DNA of 28,356 bases from Perkinsus olseni (taxonomy: Eukaryota > Perkinsozoa > Perkinsida). The notes beneath the pieces were generated by a model, which worked only from the letters and a program-made list of their open reading frames with translations, had not been told where the DNA came from and made no database searches. The stretch is from assembly GCA_013115125.1 (NCBI GenBank), contig JABANN010000449.1:1-28356 (forward strand), in the 5' to 3' direction. Below, in pieces: positions 1 to 10,652 of the stretch. Position 1 is the first letter of the stretch, and every line of letters starts with the position of its first letter. Made by a program: the position numbers and the translations under genes.

Positions 1-1008
1 CCCGCTGAGTTTGACTTATTCTAGTATTTCCATGGAAGTATAAAGTAAGACGTGTGAATTAGAGTTTCGTTTGTATGCTATGTTGTCGAGTTACAAGTCG
101 AATGTGTAGTGGAGCAAAATAATGTACGTCGCAAATCGGTCGAACTGGGTAGCTCGGTAATTAACTTGAAACTTTCGGCGTTGAATGTGAAATAGAGTCC
201 TCCCATCAGGGCTGTTGACATGAAGAGAGACCCTGCGAAGGGAGCATCCATGGCAGCCTCGCACGTCGGATTTGAGAGAACGTTATCTACAGGAAGGTAT
301 GTTGCCTCGGCTGCGCAGATGTTCGTGATGGATAGGGTTTAGAACAACACACAGAATCGGTGTACTGCTCTGAAGTGAAGCACCACTAGTCGCATCGAAA
401 ACCTGGATTTTCCTACGAATACCAGTCTGTGTGTATCCGAGATGAATCGGTCGATTCTTAATTATTAGATACACTCAGGGCGCTCCACCACTCGTTCAGC
501 ATTGCTACCGTGAGTTTCGAGGTTAGTCACAGAGCGAATCAGAACTATCTACCAGACCCAGACGACTCGTCTGGAGTGAACCCCGAGGCCTCGTCTGAGA
601 CGAGGCCTTCGGGGTTTCTGATGATACTGATTCCATTTCTGGCTCCCGCTTCGTCGTATGGTGACCTGTGAGTGTCGACAGGATCGACCATTACGCCGTG
701 TAGTTACCTCATTTACGGTTGCAGATCTGAACCAAGCTCCCTCAGAGGTACGTCGGTGATGCTAGTCTAACTAAGCCGTACTGTCGTAGGCGTAGGACTT
801 TAAACAGACACACCCGGTCGCAGAACGACTGTCCACAATATTGAGGAGCGTGGCTCTTCCTCAACAGCCACCACCTCAAGAACGCAACCACGCCAGAGGA
901 GTAATAGGAAAAACACATTTATTTAGAGTATAAATGATAGAGGGCTCATCATCCATCACGGTCGAAGAATATCCAGAAGGGATGTAGCAGTGAACGACGG
1001 CGGCAAGT
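1..1008. other. Left-edge region without a recognised gene
   Basis: No open frame here has recognisable protein features, and the longest ones are short and unconvincing. The only structure seen is a long near-perfect palindrome at 579-616, listed separately. This is probably the downstream flank of the minus-strand chelatase-like gene. Confidence 0.5.
579..616. repeat. Near-perfect palindrome with one-base centre
   Basis: The arms are about 18 bp and pair with a single indel around a single central G at 597. The inner part (CCTCGTCT-G-AGACGAGG) is perfect. It belongs to the set of one-base-centred palindromes that recurs through the window. Confidence 0.8.
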
Positions 1009-1260
1009 CTACTGTGTCCTGGAAAAGGATATCCCCATAACAATGAGGGACCCTACAAGGGTCGCCAAGAGGATGAGGTCAGCTGAGGGGGAGTCATTGG
1101 AAGCCCAGTCGAGTAGGGTCCCGAACTGCTCACCTCCAGAAGTTCCATCTCGTCGCTCACGGTCGGGTTGATGCGCTACTGGACACTTCCCGGTGGGTGT
1201 AGTGGCTGCTGCCGGGCATCCTTGGTGGCTTCCGCTGGCGGAATTACCAGTCGAGTGCCG
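1009..1260 (-). other. Possible 3' exon encoding a C-terminal membrane anchor
   Basis: Just downstream of the first chelatase-like gene, a minus-strand frame ends with a strongly hydrophobic stretch (ILLATLVGSLIVMGISF) a few residues before a stop, the form of a tail anchor. It could be a last exon spliced past the stop proposed for that gene, since a GTGAG donor-like site overlaps that stop region. No counterpart was identified after the second copy, so this may also be chance. Confidence 0.22.
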
Positions 1261-1321
1261 CCTGAGTACAAAAACTTGTGCCATATTGCCAAGACCAGTG
1301 CCCCGTTTCGGGGCTCTAGCC

Positions 1322-2779
1322 TCACCCAACGTCTGCGGAGCCGATGATCATTCTGTCGTTGAAGTCAGGCTCGATGTCCCGGGTGAGCCAGAAGGGAGGG
1401 TTGTAGGGAGGGACCATCTGACGAGGCTTGAAGACATTCGAGAGTCGCTCAATACCACACCTTCGATTCATCCCCTTGCAGACATGGCACCGGCTCCAGA
1501 CCGAGGGACACCTTATAGGCCCCTACAGCCGTACGGACGAGGGCCTTGATGAGAAGAGGGTGTTCTAGGAAGGACTCTGAGCACCCGTGGACGGCGTCAG
1601 GAAGGCCTGATGAGCGGCAGGTTTCATGCGGGCTCGAGTGTGGATGTCATCGTGCACTCGTCATCACTCACCGGGTTCTCCTCGTGACTGGAGGCCCTTG
1701 TTTATCCGCTGTACGTATGAGGACCCGGTAGTGCCATTGGATGCCGACAGTACCATAACTTCCTCAACTCCCTCCCCCGATAGCAGCTCAGAGACGTGCC
1801 GATACACTCGACGTTGGGACTGAAGGCATGACTAACTGTGGCGACGACCAGCGATGACGATTCGAGTTCACCTGCGGCGAGCGGACAGTCTGAACGTAGA
1901 GGCCCTCACAGGACTTCACGCCGGCGGAGCGAAGCACTTGCTCGTTTATTCGACGATGAAGATGCTGCCAGAAATGCTCACAACCATCACCATGCGACAG
2001 CACCAGCGCAGCCGTCCGAGATGGAACTGAGGGTGCCAAGTCCGACACAAAAGGAGACAGCCTTCCTACTACCTCTCATCTCCGGCACCATCTTTTTGGC
2101 CTGTTCCGCTATGATCTCGGGTAGCACATCATGTTGATGGTCCAGAGGCGTGCACATGGTGACCGGCAGCCTGCCAACGTACCGAGGGATCTTTGGGTCC
2201 TGAACACGACTACTCGCTACTCGAGAAGTTTGAGATGTCTTACTTGGTCAGGATGATAGCGGATGTTGAGAGCGTTGGGTAGGTCCCTCTCCGAGTGAGA
2301 GCTCACTGATGTGAAGATCGGAACCGCAATGACCCTATCCATGCCTGAAGGACCCTCAATAATACACAAACAGGCCATTGAAGAATTTACCCCGAGGACC
2401 CGAAGATCATTCCGACAGCGATATGATGGTCTCAGAAAATCCGATCAATTTTCACTAGCAAGAGCCTCGTACTCCGCACGATTCCTACGAGCCCTCACAT
2501 GACCTCCTCCTCCTCCTCCTCCGTCTACCTTCAGCCTCCAACCTGTCCATCGTCGTCTTGATGTCTGGCCCAGCGAACTCCATATGGCACCATCTCAACG
2601 CCTCGAACGTACCACCGTAACTGTTATCGACCATACCACTCCTTTCGTAACTCATCTCTCTACCCTTCTTCCCTCAGCTCCTTTTCTATCGCCGGCAGCA
2701 TCTCCTCATGTGCCTTGTTCCAGGGTGGCATCGGTGCTCCGTGATCGATAAAGATGAGCCCCACCTTCGGCGCGTCCAT
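1322..2779 (-). CDS. CbiX-like two-domain chelatase family protein, copy 1
   Basis: About 300 residues in about eight exons. The ATG at 2779 opens a first CbiX-type half with VGLIFIDHGAPMPPWNKAH, then RWCHMEFAGPDI, then RVIAVPIFTSVSSHSERDLP. These match the layout of sirohydrochlorin chelatases, with a His-Gly near the N terminus and a second His after the next strand. A second half restarts with ALVLSHGDGCEHFWQHL and ends PPYNPPFWLTRD. Introns read as 2621-2663 (43 bp), 2345-2528 (184 bp) and 2200-2243 (44 bp), with more further on, and frames join cleanly. The family inserts or removes metals in tetrapyrroles. Activity here is inferred only from the fold and the two conserved His. The paralogue at 3006-5000 supports the exon model. 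The exact 3' end is uncertain. Confidence 0.68.
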
Positions 2780-3005
2780 GGCGACGAGACAGTTTGCACT
2801 GAACGGTCACCTCCCACCCTCCTCCATCCCCACACTACAAAACCCAACCCTTATGATATCAGGAACGAGGAAACATAATTGAAAAAATCAGGGCTGTCTT
2901 AAACTTATGCCCCCACAGTTTTGTTGTTCGCACCAACCGTCTTCGGCCCCTCCAAGGCGGCCCTGAGAAGATCAACTCCATCCCTTCCGCCGCCGCGAAC
3001 GAATA
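2780..3005. other. Spacer between tandem chelatase-like genes
   Basis: This is the short intergenic spacer that would carry the promoter of copy 1 and the 3' end of copy 2. A minus-strand open stretch at about 2930-3000 might be an additional 3' exon of copy 2. No defined motif was recognised. Confidence 0.4.
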
Positions 3006-5000
3006 TTACTTCCGATCAGTAGATGGCCTTATGATCGTCCTGTCGTTGTGTCCGGGCGCAGCATCTCTGGTGAGCCAGAACGGAGGGTTGTACGGCGGCA
3101 CCGACTACGATACGCACACCATCGATCTCCCCAACCCCGGCAGTAGTCTACCTTCTTCTCTTCCCCTTGGAGCTCCGGCACCTCCTTCCTTCCAGTGCTC
3201 ACTTGGCACGCATGCACGGCACAGTCGACCAAGGCCGACACCATCAGAGGGCTCGACAGGAATAGAGTTTGACATCCGACAACCCCCGAGGGCAAACCTG
3301 AACAAAATATCTTCACGCCTAGGTTGACCGTAGGCTACCACGGATCAAAGATACCATCAATTATACCAATATCGCTGGAAGCACCATCAGCGACCACCCC
3401 CTGCCACTACCCTCTTCGTTCCTTTTGGCAAGGCCGTCAGCAGCCCGGGTCACGAACGTCGCCCCGGACGTACCGTTGAAGGCGGTCAGGACCAGCAGAG
3501 TGTCCACTCCCACCATAGCCCCCTTGCAATAGTCTCTCAACCTTCTCTGTGCCTGAGGAACGCACAGTCGAGAACACCAACAGCCAGCAGCAGCAGCAGC
3601 AGAACTCGCTGCACTACTACCGCGGGAGACCGGAGGGTCTGCACATAGACACCTTCACACGACTTTATACCAGTTCTTTCAATAACAAGGTCATTAATGT
3701 CTCTATGGAGATGCTGCCAGAAATGCTCACATCCGTCGCCATGGGAGAGGACGACTGCCGCGGTGCGGGTCGGGTCTGATAAGCACCACTGACTGTCACC
3801 AACGTGCCCGTCTCACACCCACGGAGTCCGACAGTTCCCTCCACAATTGAAGAGTTTATCAGAAAATCTAGCTTGCATGCCAGTACGTTAGCCCAACAGA
3901 ATCACCATTGTTCATGTAAGAAATAATCTCAGGCTTGCCCGTAGGAAAAAGCTAGAAAATAACAGGGCAGGCTGCCAGACTCACCCCTCCCGTCAGTCAT
4001 CATGTCCACAGCCTGCTGAGCGATAACCTTGGGGAGGAGGCCGTACTGGTGGTCCAAGGGCGTGCACAGCGTCACCGGAATGTGGCCGGTGTAGCGGACC
4101 ATCTCTGAATCCTGAAAGGAGTGGTATGGAGCTGTCAATAGTTACAAGACTACCTGATCTGGATGGAATCTGATATTCAAAATGTTAGGAAGATCCCTCT
4201 CCGAATGGGAGCTGACGGATATGAATACTGGTATCGCGATAACTCTGGATACTCCTGAACACTGGACGATAGCCGGACAGGGGAGAAAGCAGGAGCCCTC
4301 GCGTACCTCACCGATCGCCCTAACGCCAATACAATGGGCTTCCAATAAGTGTGAAATAATTAGAGAAGAAAACGAGATATGGTACGATAACTTCTATCAA
4401 GCACAATTCTCCGCGAGTACAACAATACAGAAGCACAAAAGTCAGAATTTTTCGCGGAGTGGGATGTTTCTAGTGATGGGGCATGCACAAAGAGGTAGCA
4501 GTGTACTGAGGACACTAACGATTATGAACACTGCATCAATCACCGTCTGAGCGCAGAAATAATCGAAAAACCATTTTCACCGATGATGAGTGACAGCTGT
4601 TCTACGAGACACACCATTCGAAAGCTTTCTGATGATCTACTATTGAGTCGGGTCTCGGTCTGATATTCAACCTTCGGACAAAGGGTTAGCCGTGGAAAAT
4701 CTTCTCTGACCGGACTATATATATTGAACGCTACCTTCGGCTTCTAGCTTGTTCATGGTTTCGGCGACTGACGGTTGGACGAACTCCATGTGACACCATC
4801 GCACGGCATAAAACATTGTGGCGAGCCTGATGGGAGGAGGACACGATTCGGTGGAGGTGTGGTATTAGGTTTTACTACCCTCGGCGTTCTAGCTCTTCTT
4901 CCACTTTCGGCAGCAAATCCTCATGGCTCTTGTTCCACACAGGTGACGGCGATCCATGATCAATCAGGATAAGACCGATGCGATGGGGAGAAGAAGCCAT
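3006..5000 (-). CDS. CbiX-like two-domain chelatase family protein, copy 2
   Basis: A tandem paralogue of the gene at 1322-2779 with the same exon order. It starts at ATG 5000 with IGLILIDHGSPSPVWNKSH, then WCHMEFVQPSVAETMNKLE, RVIAIPVFISVSSHSERDLP, VTLCTPLDHQYGLLPKVIAQ, VVLSHGDGCEHFWQHLHRDI, LTAFNGTSGATFV and a final exon with VPPYNPPFWLTRDAAPGHND. Both His-Gly motifs and the SSH motif are kept. The second intron (4255-4734) is 480 bp, against 184 bp in copy 1 and about 43-48 bp for the neighbouring introns, so something has expanded it. Equivalent splice sites and the absence of disabling changes in the exons I could join suggest a working gene. The substrate is unknown, and a non-chelatase role is possible. 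Confidence 0.7.
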
Positions 5001-5158
5001 GAGCTGACGGGAGATATAAAAAACCTTTAGTCAACCTATTCCGTATCTTCCACTATTCAACCTCAAGATACCACTCAAGATCCATTGTCTCTATTACACA
5101 GTGTACCATGTCGTTAGCAGCAGCAGCAGATTCCCGTTCGTTATCGAATTTAATAGCC

Positions 5159-5587
5159 TCAATCAGACACTTGCTTCTTCTTCGTCAAATTAACGCTCTC
5201 CCTCTTCAACACGTGCAGCAGCGTCTGGCTCGACTCGAGGATCTTCATATACGCCGCCTCGGTCTCCTGGATCGTCTTGTCGTACTCATTCCGAGCCTGG
5301 GTCTTGCGAACGAGCGACTCTGAGGATAATAGTCATTGCAGAGCGCAGCGTGGACGTACCGTTTATCCTCTGCAGACGGTCAGTGAGCACCGCCAGCTCC
5401 TTCTGTATCTTCCCCTTGTCTTCTTCTTCCTGAACAAAACCCGCAGAGGTTCGATCCCTCGCACCGCCACCATTCCAAGCACCTTCAGTATCTGTCGATT
5501 GAGCTCCTCACGCTTCTCTCTCAAATCCTCAATACACTTGACCAGCTCGCTGTTGTAATTCTGAAGAGTCGAACCCTGACTGGACAT
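5159..5587 (-). CDS. SSNA1: SSNA1/DIP13 microtubule-associated coiled-coil protein
   Basis: Three exons (5587-5483, 5429-5360, 5319-5159) joined across introns of 53 and 40 bp give a protein of about 105 residues. It has the SSNA1/NA14/DIP13 landmarks: [15 protein letters not shown] and REELNRQI near the N terminus, then [49 protein letters not shown] and a Lys-rich end. Size and motif order match the family closely. SSNA1 is a filament-forming coiled-coil protein of centrioles, basal bodies and axonemes that promotes microtubule branching and nucleation, so the organism probably builds flagella. The ATG at 5587 is chosen because it lines up with the family N terminus. A downstream reading frame into intron 1 is spurious. 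Confidence 0.93.
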
Positions 5588-5701
5588 GCCCGACGTTGAT
5601 AATAATAATGAACTGGTACGATCGAAATAGGAGCAACATCAGCATAACAGGAACGTGGCTAAAGGAACAACATCAGCACCACAACATGAGTAAAATGAAG
5701 G

Positions 5702-7345
5702 TCATCTCTTCGTCACCATCACCAAGAAATCTTCAACTCCCGGAGTCTCTCGGATCTTGTCAAGGAGGCCATCTGGCAAGCAGGCTGTGATACGGTCCGG
5801 AAGGGCAGGAGAGAGACCGCAAAGTCGACCAAGCAAGGAGAGGGTGCTCGATAAAAGGGGAATATCCTGACCATGGACGACGCAGGCTCGGAGGCAGAGG
5901 TTAGCCAGCAGAGAGATCGACGCGGTGTCGAGGGAGGCCTCGTCCGGGTGGAGCACGGACGCCCAATCGAAAGCGGCAGCATTGGTGGTGATGATGCTGA
6001 CGATGGAGGGATTATGAATGTGATGGTGGAAGGCAGTCAGGACGGTTAGATGCAGGGGAACGATATCTCTGCCAAGGCATCGCAACCCACAATACTGTAC
6101 GCATGCACACTCCAACCTGACCTCCATCGTATCTTGCACTATTCGACCCCAAGATACCAAATCCCTGCATTCGCTCCACGCCAGCAAGGCTGCCGCTCTC
6201 AATTCGTCGCATGTATCTTTGCCTCTTATGATAGACTCGAGTCGACCTCGGAAGCTCCCACCCAGTCCGCTGCGCCACACCGTCAGACAACTAAACTTGC
6301 ATGCCAAACTCCCACCATCGAAACAGCGGCCGAGGACTTCCTTCAACCTTAACTTCATCCCACTATCGGCATCTCGCCAGTCCAATCGCCACAGAAGATA
6401 CGACAAGCACTCCAAATCGAGCTTCGCTCCGCCTTTTTTCCACCGTTCCAATTCATGCAGGAGCGTATCGCTGCAGCGCTTCTCATGAAGACAGAGGGCC
6501 AGCAGCAGACAGGATAACCACCCTGCTTGGCCGAGGCTGACAACGGCCATGTGGTAGGCCCGCGCCGATCGGGCAGGGTTGAACGGAAGGTCAGCGAGGA
6601 AAGATACCATCCAAATGCAGACCAATGCGCGCGCTCGCCACGACGCTAGCTCGGGGGAGGAGGGCGCGGCTTCCACTTCGGATATTGAGTCGAAGAGAGC
6701 GAAGAAAGATGTATCATCGAGCCAGTGAGGGTCAACAGCCTCGCCTTTTCCCCATAATTTTATCAGAAAGTACGATAGGCCATGCAAGTGCTCGATCTGC
6801 TGATCCACGCTGTTCTGTGCAGAGTACGACAACCATTCTCGCAATATCTGATAATCGAATAATTTCGTGGCGAGTGACGGTTCTCACAGACCTTATCGAG
6901 TGGTCGCTGAGCCTTTTTGACCTCCAGCAGTGGATCGCTCGTTCGTAATTCGTCCGAGTAGGAGACTTCCCGTCCGAGGTCTGATGAGAGCGGGGCTACT
7001 ACTATCAAAATAGCTCTGGAGCATTCACTCGTATGTGCCACGGATCGACCTAAGATTCCACTGTCACCTGTGACGACCATCCAAAGATACGCTCGACCCC
7101 TGCTGTCAATGACGTCCTTGGAAAGATTCTCCACGGTGAGAGGCGTCTCACGACAGCAGTACCGCTCCACCTGTGCATCTAAGCGAAGCAATCATCAAAC
7201 GCACCATCACCACGCGGAACCCACCATGAGTATTCCGACCAGCGAGGTCGACGCAGCCGAAAAGATTGCTCCTTTCCTTGGCCAGCTCAAGCTCAAGTTC
7301 GTTCTCCTGTAGCTTCAGCGTGATCGCATCAAGCTTCTTCTCCAT
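5702..7345 (-). CDS. Helical protein of 521 residues, identity uncertain
   Basis: Three exons are read: 7345-7205, 7170-6892 and 6847-5702, with introns of 34 and 44 bp, all in frame. The first exon encodes a short charged coiled coil (MEKKLDAITLKLQENELELE). The long last exon is rich in Leu/Ala/Cys helices resembling HEAT-type solenoids. One stretch (ASWRARALVCIWMVSFLADLPF) recalls the N-terminal region of tubulin-folding cofactor D, but that protein is about twice as long and I see no further match, so I leave it unnamed. The first exon could belong to another transcript. An alternative start is the ATG just before intron 1. The gene is divergent from the zinc-finger gene, with start codons 171 bp apart. 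Confidence 0.7.
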
Positions 7346-7516
7346 CGACTTCAACTGCGACTACCGCTGCGGCACTCTGCGCGGTGAAAAAAGCGCACGC
7401 CACTCTAATCGATTATGCGAATGTGCGTGCTAGTTTTCCAACGCGCTTCCGGCTTGTGGACTGTCTCTGATGCGTCAATTTATCATTCAACCAGTACGTT
7501 CGGATACCCCTTTATC
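7346..7516. promoter_or_regulatory. Probable shared divergent promoter region
   Basis: This 171-bp spacer separates the start codons of two divergent genes, so both promoters must lie within or overlap it. No TATA box or other specific motif was recognised. Confidence 0.35.
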
Positions 7517-8416
7517 ATGGCTCCTCGTCAACCTCTCCGAGTTAGCGATGCTTTCGGTCTGTCCGACTCTGAGGACGAGAGCACCATCCCCAAGGACGCT
7601 AAGCTGTCGAACAACCGAGGTGATGATGGTCCCCTTCCCCGTCCCTGCTGGACCGCTTTGTGTGCAGGTTCTAGTACCGGTGTGACTATGAATGTCAACG
7701 GCACAGTACGGTCGATGAAGTACGCCAACCATTCCCTCTTCCAGGGCTATACTAGTGTAAGGGCGAGCATGCGGTGATCACCTTCTTGACGATGCGATTT
7801 TCTAGGTTTACGGTGGTTTCATGCATCATGAGAAGGTGCTTGAGCAACAGCCTCAGGCCGAATCGACTGAAGGTGTGGATGGTCGTATCTTATGTTGAAG
7901 CGTGGTCATCGCAAATTCTACCGCCGACCAACGACTTAGGTATGAGCAGCATTCTCGGTTCACGAGAGTCTGAGGAAGAGTCCTCGAGTGATCGAGGCGA
8001 CGGATCTGAACCAAAAACTGCAGCCAAAAGGAAGCATTCATCATCGCTTTCTAGACAGCAGCTTGACGAAGGTGCGCCGTGAGAGCTTTTAGTGTTTGTC
8101 GTGCGTTGTTTCGGATGCTTGATGTTGTCGGGGTGTGTGTAACGATGACTACTATCGGTTGTTTGCTTTGGACATTACAGTCACTCCGAGTAAGAAGTCG
8201 ATGAGAAGATCGTCACCACCACGGCCGCCGCTGGCATCATCAGAGCAGCAAGCCGGTCGTCCAGCAGCTGAGCAGCCGCCCTTCATCTGCCATCTTTGTG
8301 CTCGGAAGTTCAAGTCATCAGCTCATTTACTGAAGCACGAGCAGTTGTCGAGGATGCACCGGGACAACCTCCTCAAACAGAAGGAGAAAGCTGAGATCAC
8401 TGCCTCTTCGGCATGA
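7517..8416 (+). CDS. Small C2H2 zinc-finger protein with acidic/serine-rich middle
   Basis: Five exons (7517-7619, 7668-7756, 7806-7872, 7940-8071, 8181-8416) separated by introns of 48, 49, 67 and 109 bp sum to 627 bp, or 208 residues plus stop. The N terminus contains VSDAFGLSDSEDE. The middle is Ser/Glu/Asp-rich with a basic patch. The C terminus has one C2H2 finger, CHLCARKFKSSAHLLKHEQL followed by a second His in SRMH. The spacing and the following HRDNL resemble the finger found in RBM5/RBM10-type splicing factors, but the RNA-recognition, OCRE and G-patch domains of those proteins are absent. A nuclear RNA-linked role is a guess from that finger. All joins keep frame and every intron is GT-AG. 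Confidence 0.72.
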
Positions 8417-8516
8417 TGGCTTTGGTTTTATTCTGTATTATTCTTGTTATATTTTGCACATTTTTTGAGAACCACTTGTAATGTTGCGTCCAAGTGTGGG
8501 GAATGGTGACACTTAA
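8417..8516. other. 3' flank of the zinc-finger gene
   Basis: T-rich sequence immediately after the stop codon, probably 3' UTR and polyadenylation region, ending at the left inverted repeat of the MITE-like element. Confidence 0.4.
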
Positions 8517-9050
8517 CCATTTCCAGACCTACTTAGTAAAACCCCAAAGCAATTCAATAAATCCCAGGGCAAATTAGTAAACCCCCAAAGCAATTTAATC
8601 GGCACACGAGACGCATCCGGATCGCCCCTCCTTCCGGCCCGGGGACTCCGGCCATGAGTGGCGGGAGATGCGGTAGGACGAAGTCAGAGTACCTCCTGCC
8701 GTACTGTGATATGTTGCTCTGAGAAGACGTTGAAGCGAGTACTATGCAGCTTTGTATACGATGCTTCAATCACGCTCAAACCTCGTATCCTTGTTGCTCA
8801 GCAATGGAAGGCGTGCCAGTCGGAGCCCCAATTCGAATGTTTAACGATTAAACTTCAACCTGCGATCTGTAGGACACCGAGGGCTTACTTCATGTAGGCT
8901 GACGTCGTGAGTTTTTCCGTACTTGTTAGTGATTTTGGTGGGCTCTACTAAATTGGTCTTTCATAAAATTTAATTGCTCTGGGCTTTTGCTAATTTGGTC
9001 CGGGCTTTATTAAATTGCCTTGGGGTTTTACCAAGTAGGTCTGGAAATGG
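8517..9050. mobile_element. MITE-like non-autonomous DNA element with about 84-bp TIRs
   Basis: The left end (8517-8600) and the reverse complement of the right end (about 8967-9050) align over about 84 bp at roughly 85 percent identity. The outermost bases (CCATTTCCAGACCTACTT) are identical. The repeats are themselves built of about 20-bp subunits of the form AATTNAGTAAACCCCAAAGC, repeated about three times per end. The 370-bp core has no credible coding capacity. No target-site duplication is evident, so the superfamily is not assigned. It lies 100 bp after the zinc-finger gene. Confidence 0.82.
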
Positions 9051-9671
9051 TGTAGAGAGCAGACCGGAGGGGAATCCCCTCGGGGGATGCTGGACTGAGA
9101 GCAGGCTCTTGTGAGTGCAAGGGATGTTATAGGATGGACGAGGTGCGTGAATCCATAAAACATTGAGAACGTACCACACGCTCACCTCGAAGCTGCAGGT
9201 TGGGTGTCCATCGTGCAGTTGCTGCCCTCTGCTCTCACGGCGTGCTCCACATGAGCGGCGGCAGTCGTGCCATGATGGGGGATACTTTTTGTCCGATGCG
9301 TACGTGATGACGACTGTGCCGTGGCTGATCGTAAACTGTCGCAAACTCGAGCATGCACGCTAGTATTGGTTCCATTTTATAATTTCTCCGAGTTTTGCGG
9401 GGGCATCGCTGAGACTTTAACGAAGGTACCTTACCAACGATCCATCTCAGGACTTAGCCCGGATGTTCGCTCGGACTGCAGAATTGGTTTGACGGAAGAG
9501 CAATAGGTGTCGATGAGGGTGAGTCGTCGCAGCCAGGCGGATTCGGTTGTGTCGCTGTTGGTCAACAACGGGGGAAGCTAAGACACCAGGGGCGCACGCT
9601 TTCGACGGTGACGCCGAGTAGGGAGTTCCGCTGCTCATCGGTGTGACTGCAGAAGTGTTACTTTCCCCGGT
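9051..9671. other. Intergenic region upstream of the first carbonic anhydrase
   Basis: I see no gene, repeat or RNA here. It must include the promoter of the CA gene at 9672. It shows no similarity by eye to the sequence upstream of the other CA copies. Confidence 0.4.
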
Positions 9672-10469
9672 ATGACTATCATTCCTCAATGGTCCTATGA
9701 TGATCAGTCTGCCTGGCCTGGTGTGGGTAAGAAGGGTAAATCTCAATCGCCGATATCTATTGAGACCGCTGCTGTCGACCAGTCGGTTATCTTAGAAGAT
9801 CTTCAAATCAATTATGGTCCAATTGATGATGCTGGTCTGAGTATCTCAAATCATGGTATTAATGTTTTAGTCGACGATGGTCAGAAGAGACACAATATTG
9901 GTAACGTCCGTATGTATGAAGAAGACACCTTCGTTTTGGATCATTTCCACGCTCATTGGGGTTTGACCGACGAGTCAGGCAGCGAGCATCTACTCGAAGG
10001 TATGGCCTATCCGATGGAAGTTCACTTTGTTCATTACAACGAGAAATACGGAAGTGTCGGGGATGCTAAGGGGAAGGCTGGTGGCCTGGCTGTCTTGGGC
10101 GTCTTCTTTGAGATCGGTGACGCCAACCCTGAGATTGAGAAAATTCTCGAAGCCGTGAAGACCGGTAGCGACACTGTTGGCTCCATCGACTTGTACGGTT
10201 TAATCCCCGAGGATGCGGGTACAAAGTTCTTTGGTTATGATGGTTCCCTCACCACACCTACCTGTGATGAGAATCTTCTTTGGCATGTGGCGAAGACGAC
10301 AATGACAATGAGTGAGGATCAGATGAAGATGCTCAGGTCTGCTGCTGGCCCCGATGGAGATGTCATCGCCCCCAACTATAGAGATGCTCAACCATTGAAT
10401 GGGCGCAAGATTTTTATAACCGATGGCTTGAAGGAGGAGTTGAGCATCAGCCGCAATCGTTTGCCGTGA
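9672..10469 (+). CDS. Alpha-carbonic anhydrase without signal peptide or Cys-rich tail
   Basis: 265 residues, no introns. The alpha-CA zinc site is complete: HFHAHWG supplies the first two His ligands and MEVHFVHYN the third. The gatekeeper Glu lies in GSEHLLEG and the conserved Thr in SLTTPT. The proton-shuttle His of human CA II (NNGHAF) has no clear equivalent; the copy reads NHGIN. Unlike the copies at 20288 and 23140, it starts MTIIPQWSYDD with no hydrophobic leader, has PGVGKKGKSQSP where they have PGMCAEGKSQSP (so the first Cys of the usual extracellular disulphide is gone), and diverges after LKEE to end in a short unrelated tail. It may be a cytosolic form that hydrates CO2, or an early-stage dead duplicate. 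The frame itself is intact. Confidence 0.85.
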   Translation: MTIIPQWSYDDQSAWPGVGKKGKSQSPISIETAAVDQSVILEDLQINYGPIDDAGLSISNHGINVLVDDGQKRHNIGNVRMYEEDTFVLDHFHAHWGLTDESGSEHLLEGMAYPMEVHFVHYNEKYGSVGDAKGKAGGLAVLGVFFEIGDANPEIEKILEAVKTGSDTVGSIDLYGLIPEDAGTKFFGYDGSLTTPTCDENLLWHVAKTTMTMSEDQMKMLRSAAGPDGDVIAPNYRDAQPLNGRKIFITDGLKEELSISRNRLP

Positions 10470-10652
10470 ACCAAATACTAATGTCATTTCTAACCGTATC
10501 GACTTGATAGTGTGTTGTTGAGTTCGTCGAGTGCGCCACAGCATCAAATCATACGCGAAGAGAATGAATCTGGGTACAAAGCATGGTGACTGTGATGATA
10601 TCGAATAGTATATTCGGAGTAGTGTAATGCGGGGAGCTCCCCGCTTAACACA
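10470..10652. other. Spacer with a perfect palindrome
   Basis: Short spacer between the CA gene and the LINE fragment. It contains GCGGGGAGCTCCCCGC at 10629-10644, a perfect even-length palindrome immediately beyond the end of the LINE fragment. Confidence 0.5.

Noticed and set aside
4182-4550. 122-codon plus-strand open frame
   Set aside because: It is antisense to an exon and the long intron of chelatase-like copy 2, and its first part is the complement of the SSHSERDLP exon.
5444-5466. AGAGGTTCGATCCCTC, another tRNA T-arm look-alike
   Set aside because: It lies inside the first intron of SSNA1, with no acceptable acceptor stem pairing or cloverleaf.
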